Source of the DNA: Acinetobacter silvestris
GTDB taxonomy: Bacteria; Pseudomonadota; Gammaproteobacteria; Pseudomonadales; Moraxellaceae
NCBI RefSeq assembly: GCF_002135235.1
Contig: NZ_NEGB01000001.1
Span: 186,001 to 250,000 of the forward strand
Length of the DNA: 64,000 bases
Direction of reading: 5' to 3'
Below, in pieces: positions 41,069 to 50,228 of this stretch. Each line of letters opens with the position of its first letter. Position 1 is the first letter of the stretch. Below the pieces are notes generated by a model that did no database searches, had not been told where the DNA came from, and was given only the letters and a program-made list of their open reading frames with translations. Position numbers and translations under genes: made by a program.

Positions 41069-41089
41069 TCTTCAAATTTCTATTCAAGA

Positions 41090-42676
41090 TCATTCATTGT
41101 CAGATTTTTTCAGCTCAACAATATGTACTTTTTCAATCTTATGCCCATCCATGGTCACGACTTCAAACAGATAACCATCTGCTTTTAACCGCTGACCATT
41201 TTCAGGCAAACGACCTAAATGAGATAAGATATAACCCGAAAGGGTTGAATACTGTTCCGACTCATCGACTAAATCACGTCCCAGAAGCAACGACACATAA
41301 CGAATATCGGTTGAACCTTCCAAAATTAATGAGCCATCTTCCAAACTTTCAGCAGTGGTCTCTAATTCATCTTCATCTGGAAACTCACCTGCAATCGCTT
41401 CCAATACATCGATCGGTGTTGCAATCCCTTCAATAGAACCGTACTCATTCAGTACAATGGCCATTTGTAAGGGCGCTTGACGTAATTGCTCCATCACCAT
41501 TAAGACTTGCGCATTTTCATGCACAATGACTGGCTCACGTAAATGTTTTTCAAAACTTAAGATGCCCGTTTCAATATAGTCATTCAATACTTTATGGGTC
41601 AGCACAATCCCGGCAATATTATCCAACTCGCCATGTGCCACAATTAAACGTGAATGCGTCATCGACATTAAACGTTCTTTCACCGTGGCATGGTCATCAT
41701 TTAAATCAATCCATTCCAATTCGGGACGTGGTGTCATCACCGATTTAACCGGACGCTCAGATAAGCTTAAAACCCCTTGAACCATCACACTATGGTATGC
41801 CCCATTTTCAGGGTCAAACATTTCATTGGCAATCGCTTGCGTGGCTAAAACATCTTCAACATGATTATTGAGATTATCGGAACCATTGGCACTTTTGCCC
41901 CCCAACATACGCATCACTGCAGATGCGGTACGGAAACGTAAATCATTCGTGGTGACTAATTTTTCTTGGTTCTTACGCATGGTTTGGTTCATAAATTCAA
42001 TCAGAACAGAGAAACCAATGGCCGCGTATAAATAACCTTTAGGAATATGGTAGCCAAAGCCTTCCACAATCAGCGAAAAACCGATCATCATCAGGAAGCC
42101 AAGGCATAGAATCACCACTGTTGGATGTTTATTTACAAATGTCATGAGTGGTTTAGAAGCCCACAACATAATACCGACCGCAATCACCACGGCGATCATC
42201 ATCACAGAGAGTTCTTTAACCATTCCCACCGCAGTAATGACGCTATCGAGCGAGAATACCGCATCCAATACCACAATTTGCGCAATCACGATCCAAAAAG
42301 CGGCATGAACTGGATTTTCATCTTTGAGTTGCTGACCACCTTCAAGGCGTTCATGTAGTTCCATGGTGCCTTTAAACAACAGGAATACACCACCAAACAA
42401 TAAAATCAGATCACGACCCGAAAATGGATGCTCTAAAATATGGAATAAAGGTTCGGTAAGCGTGATGACCCATGCAATGGATGCAAGTAAGACCATCCGC
42501 ATACATAGTGCCAATAATAGCCCCACGATTCGGGCCGTATTGCGCTGTTCTGGAGGAAGTTTTTCCGCCAAAATGGCGATAAAGACAAGGTTATCAATCC
42601 CTAAAACAATTTCTAATACAACTAAAGTTGCTAAGCCGACCCATGCAGAAGGATCTGACATCCATTCTAATATCAT
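41090..42676 (-). CDS. TerC-CBS-CorC membrane protein (YegH/YoaE type)
   Basis: 528 residues with three parts. A TerC-like membrane domain (about 1-240) shows [16 protein letters not shown] and [15 protein letters not shown] with their paired aspartates. A CBS pair (about 300-430) follows, then a CorC/HlyC C-terminal domain (about 440-525). TerC proteins are linked to metal export, including manganese, partly by metallating secreted enzymes. The acid-containing helices fit metal handling. The exact metal is unknown. I looked for a yybP-ykoY manganese riboswitch upstream and saw none. Confidence 0.88.
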   Translation of the reverse strand: MILEWMSDPSAWVGLATLVVLEIVLGIDNLVFIAILAEKLPPEQRNTARIVGLLLALCMRMVLLASIAWVITLTEPLFHILEHPFSGRDLILLFGGVFLLFKGTMELHERLEGGQQLKDENPVHAAFWIVIAQIVVLDAVFSLDSVITAVGMVKELSVMMIAVVIAVGIMLWASKPLMTFVNKHPTVVILCLGFLMMIGFSLIVEGFGYHIPKGYLYAAIGFSVLIEFMNQTMRKNQEKLVTTNDLRFRTASAVMRMLGGKSANGSDNLNNHVEDVLATQAIANEMFDPENGAYHSVMVQGVLSLSERPVKSVMTPRPELEWIDLNDDHATVKERLMSMTHSRLIVAHGELDNIAGIVLTHKVLNDYIETGILSFEKHLREPVIVHENAQVLMVMEQLRQAPLQMAIVLNEYGSIEGIATPIDVLEAIAGEFPDEDELETTAESLEDGSLILEGSTDIRYVSLLLGRDLVDESEQYSTLSGYILSHLGRLPENGQRLKADGYLFEVVTMDGHKIEKVHIVELKKSDNE

Positions 42677-43021
42677 TGAGCTTGCTCCAAAAATATTTCA
42701 GCATTTTGATGTTCTAAAATGAGAAACTTGAAGATTTTCTTCAATTTATATTGATCTTTTATTGATTCAAAAAACGGTGTAATTTTGGAGCGACGACAAC
42801 CACTACCCATGATGATTCATTTGTTGAGAAACTTAACTTTAGTATAGGTAAAATCGCTAAAAATTTCATCTTTTTTGTCATTCAAACACGGGCATTACTG
42901 TTCTTTACAACAACGGAACAGTTTATTACTTAGTATATTAATCTAGTCAGTAAGTAAGTCATTTATGTGACTTAAACTAGAGAGATAAAACAGAACATGC
43001 TAAGTTAAGGTGAAAAAATAA
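42677..43021. other. Divergent intergenic region, TerC-like / LOG genes
   Basis: About 345 AT-rich bases that should hold two promoters. A hairpin AAGTCATTTATGTGACTT (42955-42972) lies about 50 bases before the LOG start. No RNA element is recognised. Confidence 0.5.
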
Positions 43022-43648
43022 TTGAAGAATAGCGTATTGCAACACATGAAAAATGAATTTACCGATATTAAAATTAAAACCTCTCAACATCTGATTGCAC
43101 TTTATTGTGGTTCACGCTCTGGGAATAATCCTATTTACCGAGAAAAAGCCATTGCCTTAGCCACAGGTATTGCAGAACTTGGTTTCGGCATTGTCTATGG
43201 TGGTGCGAGCATTGGTTTAATGGGACAAGTTGCAGATACTGTCACCGAGCATGGTGGTGAAGTCGTCGGTGTGATTCCTGAATTTATGCTTGATTATGAA
43301 ATTGCGCATCATCATTTGACTGAATTACACATTGTCCAAACCATGCATGAACGCAAAGCGATGATGGCAGATCGTGCAGCTGCATTTGTGGCACTTCCAG
43401 GTGGCTTAGGCACATTTGAAGAAATTCTAGAAGTGGCAACTTGGAGTCAGCTCAATCAACACCAAAAACCCATGATGCTATATAACGTGAACGGTTTCTA
43501 TGACCACCTGATTGCGCAACTCGATCATGCAGTAGAAGAAGGTTTTTTACCGCCGCAACATCGCGCTAAATTAATTGTATGTAACCATGCAGATCAAATT
43601 TTCAATGCGATTAAAAGTTTAGACAGTCCAGAACATTTTGTAGTTTAA
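43022..43648 (+). CDS. LOG-family protein (TIGR00730), cytokinin-riboside-monophosphate phosphoribohydrolase type
   Basis: The signature PGGLGTFEE (about 126-134) with the preceding HERKAMM and the nucleotide-binding YGGASIGLMG define the Lonely Guy family. These enzymes release the base from nucleotide 5'-monophosphates. The bacterial physiological substrate is often unknown. AAGGTG precedes the TTG at 43022 (208 residues). An ATG at 43046 would give 200 residues and starts before the conserved core, so the start is uncertain. Confidence 0.85.
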   Translation: MKNSVLQHMKNEFTDIKIKTSQHLIALYCGSRSGNNPIYREKAIALATGIAELGFGIVYGGASIGLMGQVADTVTEHGGEVVGVIPEFMLDYEIAHHHLTELHIVQTMHERKAMMADRAAAFVALPGGLGTFEEILEVATWSQLNQHQKPMMLYNVNGFYDHLIAQLDHAVEEGFLPPQHRAKLIVCNHADQIFNAIKSLDSPEHFVV

Positions 43649-43664
43649 GCATCATTTGAAATTT

Positions 43665-43694
43665 AAACAGCGAGTTCAATACTCGCTGTTTTTA
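43665..43694. terminator. Bidirectional terminator
   Basis: AAACAGCGAGT-TCAA-TACTC hairpin (GCTGTTT completes the arm) with T residues on the plus strand, between two converging genes. Confidence 0.85.
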
Positions 43695-43706
43695 TACAGC
43701 TATGTA

Positions 43707-44672
43707 TCAACCTTCAATCCAATGATAAAACCACGGCAACGTCGTTGCCAGTAAAATACTCATTAGCAACCCAACCATGAGTTTCATAGCATCTTTACTG
43801 ACATTGCGAGAAGTTCGATACTTATTCACTTCATGTAAATGCAGTGACATGGCAAATTCACGCCCTGCTAACAATCCAAGGAAAACCCAAGTGGTACTCA
43901 TTGGAATATTACTTAACTCTTTAAATACCAATAAAATAATTGCATACATAAAGTCGATGATGGTCGCAGAACGAATATCTGCCACACCAGTTTTAGTATC
44001 AATAATCTGCTGAATTGCTCCACCACGTTGATAAAAAACCACGCCAAGTAAAACAATAAAAACAGAAATCGCAAACAGCATAAATTCCAGTGGCACAACT
44101 CGCGGCACATACACAAAAATATTGGCGAGATCTTGAATCAGCCACTGACTCCACAAAAAAGCGGTTGAAATCCATTGAATCGCAACCCAAGTTTTTGGTG
44201 TCGGTAGATGCCGCGTTTTTGTAAAATATACAGTAACGCTTTTAATCACCACTCGATAAACAATAATCGCAACGACAAAGGCTACGGCATAACCCAGCAT
44301 GGATTTAGTCAGCATCGCGCCCAAACTACTCGGTGAAAAAATCGTTAGCACTAAGAATGTCGTACTGACTGGAATACCATATTTGGTGAGTAGAATAAGT
44401 AGTACAGGCGGCACGATATACAGCCAAGTAATACCCCCTTGAGGGAATGGAATAGTTTCCAATCGCCCATAAGATGCATCTCCAACGCCTGAAGTCCACC
44501 AGCCATACATCAATACCACTGCTAAAATACTGCTAGTGTATAACCACAGCATCCACCATGGTCGATGTGCATTGGAAGAGATAAATGTACCCAAGGTTTG
44601 TGGCACATCATTTCCTACGATTGAATAGGCAGCTAAACAGAAGCCTACAATCATTAAAAGTTCAATCCCCAT
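43707..44672 (-). CDS. PiT-like (PHO4 superfamily) inorganic ion permease
   Basis: 321 residues from the ATG at 44672, with about ten hydrophobic segments. VGNDVPQTLGT near the N-terminus resembles the GANDVANAxGT signature of PiT phosphate carriers. PVSTTF and NIPMSTTW, in the two halves, match the repeated STT motifs. The protein is shorter than E. coli PitA (about 500) and lacks the long central loop. Phosphate or a phosphate-metal complex is the likely cargo, by family only. The frame extends to a GTG at 44705 without better support. Confidence 0.68.
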   Translation of the reverse strand: MGIELLMIVGFCLAAYSIVGNDVPQTLGTFISSNAHRPWWMLWLYTSSILAVVLMYGWWTSGVGDASYGRLETIPFPQGGITWLYIVPPVLLILLTKYGIPVSTTFLVLTIFSPSSLGAMLTKSMLGYAVAFVVAIIVYRVVIKSVTVYFTKTRHLPTPKTWVAIQWISTAFLWSQWLIQDLANIFVYVPRVVPLEFMLFAISVFIVLLGVVFYQRGGAIQQIIDTKTGVADIRSATIIDFMYAIILLVFKELSNIPMSTTWVFLGLLAGREFAMSLHLHEVNKYRTSRNVSKDAMKLMVGLLMSILLATTLPWFYHWIEG

Positions 44673-44927
44673 TAATCTGTAACCCTTTTTACGAACACCA
44701 GACACCTCAGTACAAATTTACTAAGTGCAGATTATGACACTTTTGCATAGCTTTGCTCAGGTCTATTTTTCCATGTCATCCAAAACCAACGGCATACTTA
44801 CTCAACATTTAAATTATTTTCAAACAGAGCATCATCAATTTTTTGTGGTATTGCAGTGGCTTGACTACAGTTTCATACACTATGTCGAATGTCTTTACAT
44901 TAGACTAAACAAAACAATCACCTTGCA

Positions 44928-46325
44928 ATGGTCATGACTGCTACGCCAACGCACCAACGTCTACAGCCCGAATTTCGTTTATTGGTTTTTCTCGTCTCCA
45001 TCGGCTTTTTTATGCAAGGTTTGGACACAACCATTATTAATACGGCGCTGCCTGCTATGGCGCAAAGCTTGAATGAAAATCCGTTGCGAATGCATGGTGT
45101 GATCATTAGTTACGTACTGTCAGTAGCCGCCTGTATTCCCTTAAGTGGTTGGCTGGCAGATCGTTTTGGTGTCCGGAATACATTTTTTGCTGCGATTGTC
45201 ATTTTTACGCTCGCATCATTAGGTTGTGGTTTATCTCACAATTTTTATCAATTGATTTTCTTTCGGGTCATCCAAGGTTTGGGTGGTGCATTACTCTTGC
45301 CTGTCGGCCGTTTAGCGATGCTGAAAATCATTCCACGAGTACAGTTCCTATCTGCCATGAGTATGATGAGCCTCGCGGGTTTACTCGGTCCACTGATGGG
45401 ACCCACTTTAGGCGGGTATTTAGTTGAGTACGCAACTTGGCATTGGATTTTTCTGATTAATCTCCCCATTGGTCTGTTGGGTATGTTCGTCACCTTTAAA
45501 GCTATGCCAAATAAAACCGAGCCCTCGGTACAAAAATTCGATTTGAGTGGTTTTATCTTATTAATCATTGCCATGGTCGGTATGGCTTTAGGCATTGAAA
45601 GTCTTGCAAGCCGAGAAATATCTCGTAACTTTAGTTATATTTTATTGATTGCCGGTTTTGTTGCGACTGGGCTCTATGCTTATCATGCACATACACATCA
45701 AAATGCTTTGTTCCGTAGTCAATTATTTAAAAATAAAGTCTACACCATTGGCATCATAGGCAATTTTTTTGCTCGTTTTGGTGGGAATGCGATTCCATTT
45801 ATTTTACCGCTAATGTTGCAAGTGGCGTTTAAAGTCGAACCCTTTATGGCAGGTATTATGGTGACCCCTGTGGTGCTCGGTTCATTATTCTCTAAACCGA
45901 TTATCCGCCCCATTATTCAACGGGTCGGATATCGGCACTTTTTACTTATCAATACCGTTCTCGTCGGTGCATGTATTGCCAGTTTTTCACTCACCACCGC
46001 CGATACGCCGATGTGGCTACGTGCGCTCCATTTCTTTATTTTTGGAGCATTGAATTCATTGCAATTTGTCAGTATGAATACCCTGACTTTAAAAGATTTA
46101 CCTCAACAAGATGCCAGTAGTGGCAATAGCTTTTTATCGATGATTATGATGTTATCGATGAGTATTGGGGTCGCACTCGCTGGAACCTTACTCAATATTT
46201 TTACAACTTACTATGGTACAGATCAAATCACCCATGCCTTTCACACCACATTGATTTGTTTGGGTGCAATCAACATCATCACAGCGTATATTTTTTCTCA
46301 AATTCCCAAAGATATGCCAATATAG
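44928..46325 (+). CDS. MFS drug efflux transporter, DHA2 type (MdtD-like)
   Basis: 465 residues with 14 predicted helices. The DHA2 signature GLDTTIINTALPAM (helix 1), LADRFGVRNTF (loop 2-3) and GLLGPLMGPTLGGYL (helix 5 motif C) are clear. Export of drugs or metabolites is inferred from the family. The start may be the ATG at 44928 or 44934; neither has a clear ribosome site. The gene is separate in orientation from the PiT-like gene upstream. Confidence 0.85.
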   Translation: MVMTATPTHQRLQPEFRLLVFLVSIGFFMQGLDTTIINTALPAMAQSLNENPLRMHGVIISYVLSVAACIPLSGWLADRFGVRNTFFAAIVIFTLASLGCGLSHNFYQLIFFRVIQGLGGALLLPVGRLAMLKIIPRVQFLSAMSMMSLAGLLGPLMGPTLGGYLVEYATWHWIFLINLPIGLLGMFVTFKAMPNKTEPSVQKFDLSGFILLIIAMVGMALGIESLASREISRNFSYILLIAGFVATGLYAYHAHTHQNALFRSQLFKNKVYTIGIIGNFFARFGGNAIPFILPLMLQVAFKVEPFMAGIMVTPVVLGSLFSKPIIRPIIQRVGYRHFLLINTVLVGACIASFSLTTADTPMWLRALHFFIFGALNSLQFVSMNTLTLKDLPQQDASSGNSFLSMIMMLSMSIGVALAGTLLNIFTTYYGTDQITHAFHTTLICLGAINIITAYIFSQIPKDMPI

Positions 46326-46393
46326 TTTTTAAATACAAAGGACAGGCTGTTGCACGTTATGATAATGAGCTCTGCAAATAGATCACTTAGCTC

Positions 46394-47158
46394 ATGAAAA
46401 AAAGAGCGTTAAAACCCTACTCTATTGGGCGATATTCATCCTCTATTGGAATAGCCTTATTATGCTGTATCACATTCGTTTTGCTTGTATCATTTCATCA
46501 AAATACTGCGGCAGAATCTTATCCCGTGCAAGGTTTTGATGTTTCTCATCATCAAGGCGACATTGATTGGAAAATCATCTCGCCCAAGCAGTATCAATTC
46601 GTCTACCTAAAAGCCACTGAAGGTGGTGATTATCAGGATGATAAATTTCAGGACTATTGGCTCAGTGCACATGAACAAGGTCTACGTATTGGCGCTTATC
46701 ACTTTTATCGCCTCTGTCGTGATGGTGATATTCAAGCACAGAATTTTATTCAAACTGTCCCGAATAAAGCGTATGCTCTCCCCCCAGTCATTGATTTGGA
46801 ATATGACAGCAACTGTATTAATCATTTCAGTAAAGAACAGTTATTAAAACAAATTAAAATTATGCATGACCGGTTACAGCAGCATTATGGTAAACAACCA
46901 ATTTTTTATACCTCAAAAAACTTTTATAATATTATTTTACTGAATCAATTCAAACAACCCCCCATTTGGATTCGTGAATACAAAGGCTCACCCGAATTAA
47001 AAGACCAACGCCCTTGGACTTTTTGGCAAAAAACCAATCAAGGTCAGATTAAAGGGATTAACACAGTGGTTGACCTCAATATATTCCATGGTTCACAACA
47101 GGACTGGAATCTATTTTTAGAAAAGAACCAAATCAGCAATTTTCCCAAGCAGAATTGA
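46394..47158 (+). CDS. Membrane-anchored GH25 lysozyme-like muramidase
   Basis: N-acetylmuramidase fold of glycoside hydrolase family 25. The 254-residue protein has one hydrophobic anchor or uncleaved signal (about 17-33). The GH25 domain follows, with GFDVSHHQGDIDW (47-59), D134 and the catalytic E136 in IDLEYDS, and FWQKTNQGQI near the end. The YLKATEGG and GAYHFYR motifs are intact. In gammaproteobacteria such enzymes act on the cell's own peptidoglycan or are secreted toxins. No immunity or secretion gene is adjacent, and no phage genes surround it, so a housekeeping role is more likely. Confidence 0.87.
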   Translation: MKKRALKPYSIGRYSSSIGIALLCCITFVLLVSFHQNTAAESYPVQGFDVSHHQGDIDWKIISPKQYQFVYLKATEGGDYQDDKFQDYWLSAHEQGLRIGAYHFYRLCRDGDIQAQNFIQTVPNKAYALPPVIDLEYDSNCINHFSKEQLLKQIKIMHDRLQQHYGKQPIFYTSKNFYNIILLNQFKQPPIWIREYKGSPELKDQRPWTFWQKTNQGQIKGINTVVDLNIFHGSQQDWNLFLEKNQISNFPKQN

Positions 47159-47256
47159 ATGCTAACGATGACAGTAATTGACGCTTTAAATTGATGAACA
47201 AATAAAATTTAACTCACATCGGTTAGAATACAGCATTCACTTTTATCATGTCGCAC

Positions 47257-48312
47257 ATGAGAAAAATCATACATATCGATATGGATGCCTTTTATGCATC
47301 TGTCGAATTAAAAGACCAACCTGAGTTAAAACACTTACCTGTGGTGATTGCCTCACATCATCCACGGGCCGTCATTGCTGCAGCATCCTATCCGGCACGA
47401 ACTTTCGGACTCCGTTCTGCCATGTCGATGTCACAGGCAAGAAAGCTATGCCCTCAAGTGGTTGTGATTGAACCTAATTTTGAAAAATATCGAACAGCAT
47501 CCGATAAAATTCATACCATTTTTCAACAATATACTTCTCTCATTGAACCTCTATCTTTAGATGAAGCCTATTTAGATGTGACTGAGAATTTAAAAAAGAT
47601 TCCAAGTGCCACCGAAGTGGCTGAACAAATTCGAGCCGATATTTTCACCCGTACAGGCCTAACTGCATCAGCAGGCGTTGCACCGAATAAATTCTTAGCC
47701 AAAATTGCATCCGATTGGCATAAGCCCAATGGAATCTGCATTATTAAGCCACATCAGGTACAACATTTTATTCAAGATCTGCCACTCAAAAAAATCCCTG
47801 GGGTCGGTAAAGTTACTCAGGAAAAATTAAAATTATTACAATTAGAAACGTTGGGAGATTTACAAAAAATAGAAGAAGCTATGCTTATCCAACACTTTGG
47901 TAAATATGGCAAACAGTTGTTCTTATATGCACAAGGCATTGATGATCGCCCTGTACAAACCGAACGCCAAAGACAACAAATTTCTAAAGAAATCACCTTT
48001 GATTCAGATTTCACCCTAATACAATGCCTGCCCTATTGGAACAATTTAATTGAACGAGTGTGGAACAATTTAGAAAAAAAACAATTTCAAGCACGTGGTG
48101 TCACGGTAAAATTAAAACTCAAAAATTTTCAGGTTTTACAACACAGTAAAAGCTTTAAACAGCCTTTAAACTCCCAACAAGAAATGATTTTGGTGATCCA
48201 ACAACTGATACAAGAAATGTTAATTCCAGAGCACTTTCAATTTCGTTTAGCTGGTGTCGGTGTTTACCAACTCTCAGAGAAGCAAGAACAATCTCAATTA
48301 TCCCTTTGGTGA
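47257..48312 (+). CDS. dinB: DNA polymerase IV
   Basis: Y-family translesion polymerase. The ATG at 47257 starts [17 protein letters not shown], the normal family N-terminus; an ATG at 47248 adds three residues. Neither has a strong ribosome site. The palm carboxylates lie in HIDMDAF and SLDEAYLDV, and the helix-hairpin-helix region [12 protein letters not shown] is conserved. The C-terminal little-finger domain ends with SLW instead of the longer E. coli tail and its clamp-binding peptide; QEQSQLSLW could serve as the clamp motif (QLSLW). I see no LexA-type box, as expected in Acinetobacter, which lacks canonical LexA. Confidence 0.94.
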   Translation: MRKIIHIDMDAFYASVELKDQPELKHLPVVIASHHPRAVIAAASYPARTFGLRSAMSMSQARKLCPQVVVIEPNFEKYRTASDKIHTIFQQYTSLIEPLSLDEAYLDVTENLKKIPSATEVAEQIRADIFTRTGLTASAGVAPNKFLAKIASDWHKPNGICIIKPHQVQHFIQDLPLKKIPGVGKVTQEKLKLLQLETLGDLQKIEEAMLIQHFGKYGKQLFLYAQGIDDRPVQTERQRQQISKEITFDSDFTLIQCLPYWNNLIERVWNNLEKKQFQARGVTVKLKLKNFQVLQHSKSFKQPLNSQQEMILVIQQLIQEMLIPEHFQFRLAGVGVYQLSEKQEQSQLSLW

Positions 48313-48729
48313 TGTAATAAAATAGAATATTTTTTAATCGAATGAGTAAAAATAAAACAATTATTCCCCCATTTCACTTATTTTTAGAGTAATCTTATCT
48401 GCGCTATACATTACCCATGTATATGCCGAGAGGCTAGAAATCACCTTTACTTTTAGCCTATTGTCCTGTGATTGGTGTGACGATCAAATCCAAAGATTAC
48501 AGGGCTCTCAGCCATCATCTGGGTGCGATTAATTGCAATGCTATGACTACACTTTCCATCAAAACTACAATAAAAAACATCCTCGCTCAGATTTCCAAGC
48601 ACAAAGCTCACAATATTTTTCCAATCAAATTTTTATTTCAGCTTTTATACATTAAAAATACAGTGTGATTTGCAGAATAAATTGGATCACGTACAATTTA
48701 TCAGATCATCATCAACTTTTGGATCGAGC
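48313..48729. other. Intergenic region without a supported gene
   Basis: About 417 bases between dinB and the RidA gene. The only open frame (48468-48668, 66 codons) has no ribosome site or recognisable motif. A short stem AGGCTA...TAGCCT lies at about 48431-48460. I see no known RNA. Confidence 0.55.
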
Positions 48730-49086
48730 ATGACTGTACAGCGTTTACACGTAGAAAAACGTTTTTCTGAAATTGCAATTTCAGGTAACTTAGTCCATTT
48801 AGCAGGACAACTTGCATCGGATTTAAGCCTTGATATCCAAGGTCAAACGCAACAAACTTTAGACATCATTGATCGTTTTCTAGCAGATGCAGGCACAGAT
48901 AAAAGTCATATTATGTCTGTGACTATTTTCCTCAAAGACATTGAACATGATTATGCCGGCATGAATGAAATTTGGGATGCATGGTGTTCTGATATACAAG
49001 CCTTACCTCGAACTTGCGTAGAAGCCAAAATGTATAGACCTGAGGTTTTAGTCGAAATGACGGTGGTTGCGGTTAAACCTGAATAA
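48730..49086 (+). CDS. RidA/YjgF-family protein (YoaB-like)
   Basis: The ATG at 48730 gives 118 residues. LVHLAGQLASD and the C-terminal PRTCVEAKMYRPEVLVEM are the family signatures, with the key Arg in PRT. RidA proteins deaminate reactive 2-aminoacrylate imines, but members of this YoaB-like subgroup have diverse roles. The frame upstream of 48730 lacks ribosome support. It lies alone between two AT-rich stretches and ends at a strong terminator. Confidence 0.87.
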   Translation: MTVQRLHVEKRFSEIAISGNLVHLAGQLASDLSLDIQGQTQQTLDIIDRFLADAGTDKSHIMSVTIFLKDIEHDYAGMNEIWDAWCSDIQALPRTCVEAKMYRPEVLVEMTVVAVKPE

Positions 49087-49148
49087 ACCTTATTAGATTT
49101 AACCACAACAGCAGATATATACGTCACCGAATAACAATTCCATGACCA

Positions 49149-49177
49149 TAAAAATGCATGACAAACATGCATTTTTA
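49149..49177. terminator. Bidirectional terminator
   Basis: AAAAATGCATG-ACAAA-CATG hairpin, completed by CATTTTT, lies between two converging genes (RidA-like and DUF2726). Confidence 0.88.
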
Positions 49178-49178
49178 T

Positions 49179-49727
49179 TTAGCCAAAAACACGAGTTTTA
49201 GCCACACCATCATGGTATAGATCTAACTTCCCAAAGATAGGTGGATATTCAGCATCAGTACTTTGTAGCTGAGAGGATTCCATTAAAAAGTCATCTCGTA
49301 ATTGTTGATATTCGGGTACCCCTATATAACGAACAACCCGATAGGTGGCCATTTCCAATAATGCATATTGATACGTTGCAGCACTAGAACGTTTCACTAA
49401 GTTTGGATCATCTAAAGCAACCACGGCAATTACACGGTAATCCTTATCCAAAATCACAAAGTTGGCAAACATCTTTTGATATTTACGACGTGTATGTGAA
49501 TATTTTGTTGTTAGCAATGCATCAAATGATACATGTGCCAATACATTTGCTTCTGGTAAAAGCTCTTTAAGACGAGTAAAAGTAATCTGCTCACTCGAAT
49601 TAAGAACAGCTCTTTGTCTTAAAATGCTATCATTTTTTTGCTTATTTTTCAGTCCGTTATAAGCAAAGACAATCACGATAGCAAGTATGACTAAACTTGC
49701 AAAAACCATCATGTCCATTTTTTCCAT
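49179..49727 (-). CDS. DUF2726 protein with an N-terminal membrane anchor
   Basis: 182 residues. One membrane helix (about 6-26) is followed by a basic linker (NGLKNKQKND) and a DUF2726-like domain (about 45-165). The core YQKMFANFVILDKDYRVIAVVALDD is typical, and the domain has a nuclease-like fold in which the Asp after the VALD strand would be the metal ligand. No activity is established. The gene is alone, with a divergent, long upstream region. Confidence 0.75.
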   Translation of the reverse strand: MEKMDMMVFASLVILAIVIVFAYNGLKNKQKNDSILRQRAVLNSSEQITFTRLKELLPEANVLAHVSFDALLTTKYSHTRRKYQKMFANFVILDKDYRVIAVVALDDPNLVKRSSAATYQYALLEMATYRVVRYIGVPEYQQLRDDFLMESSQLQSTDAEYPPIFGKLDLYHDGVAKTRVFG

Positions 49728-50228
49728 TCCTTCTTTTTTTATAATTCGGCTAAATCACCGTTTTTTGTTCATCCAATTATATAATTAACCCATGGAATTA
49801 AAACTTTCTGTTAAGAAATTCTATCGAATCACAACAAAACTATTATAAACCTTGAAAATCATTCCAATTTATTATTTTCAACCCTATGACTTATTACATT
49901 GTTTTTTAATTATAAATTGAATCATTTAAATTACTTTCATCTATGCGTTAACATAAATAAATAACTTATCTTCATTGTTATAATGATTTTTTTATGGAAA
50001 TACAAATCTATCCGATGGAAATACAAACTCATTGTCTAACAATATAACCTCAAATGTTCATTGTTAAGCACAATCTAGTCCACATTTTTACTCTTCAATT
50101 TTTAAAAAATAGCAAAAGCTATGCACGCCTCTGTATCGAGCTAAATCTTCTCAACGATCATGTCATGTCGGAAAATTAAATCAATAAAAAAAGATGCCTG
50201 AGCATCCTTCTTTATTCACTGATCAAAA
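49728..50228. other. AT-rich intergenic region
   Basis: About 500 bases without a gene. It holds two near-identical 21-base units beginning ATGGAAATACAAA (49994 and 50015) and the YgiQ terminator (50185-50207). No RNA gene is recognised. Confidence 0.6.
50185..50207 (-). terminator. Terminator after ygiQ
   Basis: GGATGC-TCAG-GCATC on the minus strand is followed by seven T residues. Confidence 0.82.

Larger units (their letters stand above)
40742..41089. other. Intergenic region with a gene remnant
   Basis: About 350 bases between the YchJ-like and TerC-like genes. Apart from the remnant (40805-40940) and a terminator (41044-41068), I see only AT-rich sequence with stops in all frames. Confidence 0.6.

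Noticed and set aside
42677..43021. Possible manganese (yybP-ykoY) riboswitch before the TerC-like gene
   Set aside because: The characteristic conserved loops could not be found.
44725..44937. 70-codon open frame upstream of an MFS gene
   Set aside because: No ribosome site, no recognisable motif, composition like noncoding sequence, and overlap with the MFS start.
48468..48668. 66-codon open frame between dinB and the RidA gene
   Set aside because: No ribosome site or homology signal visible; it lies in AT-rich sequence.
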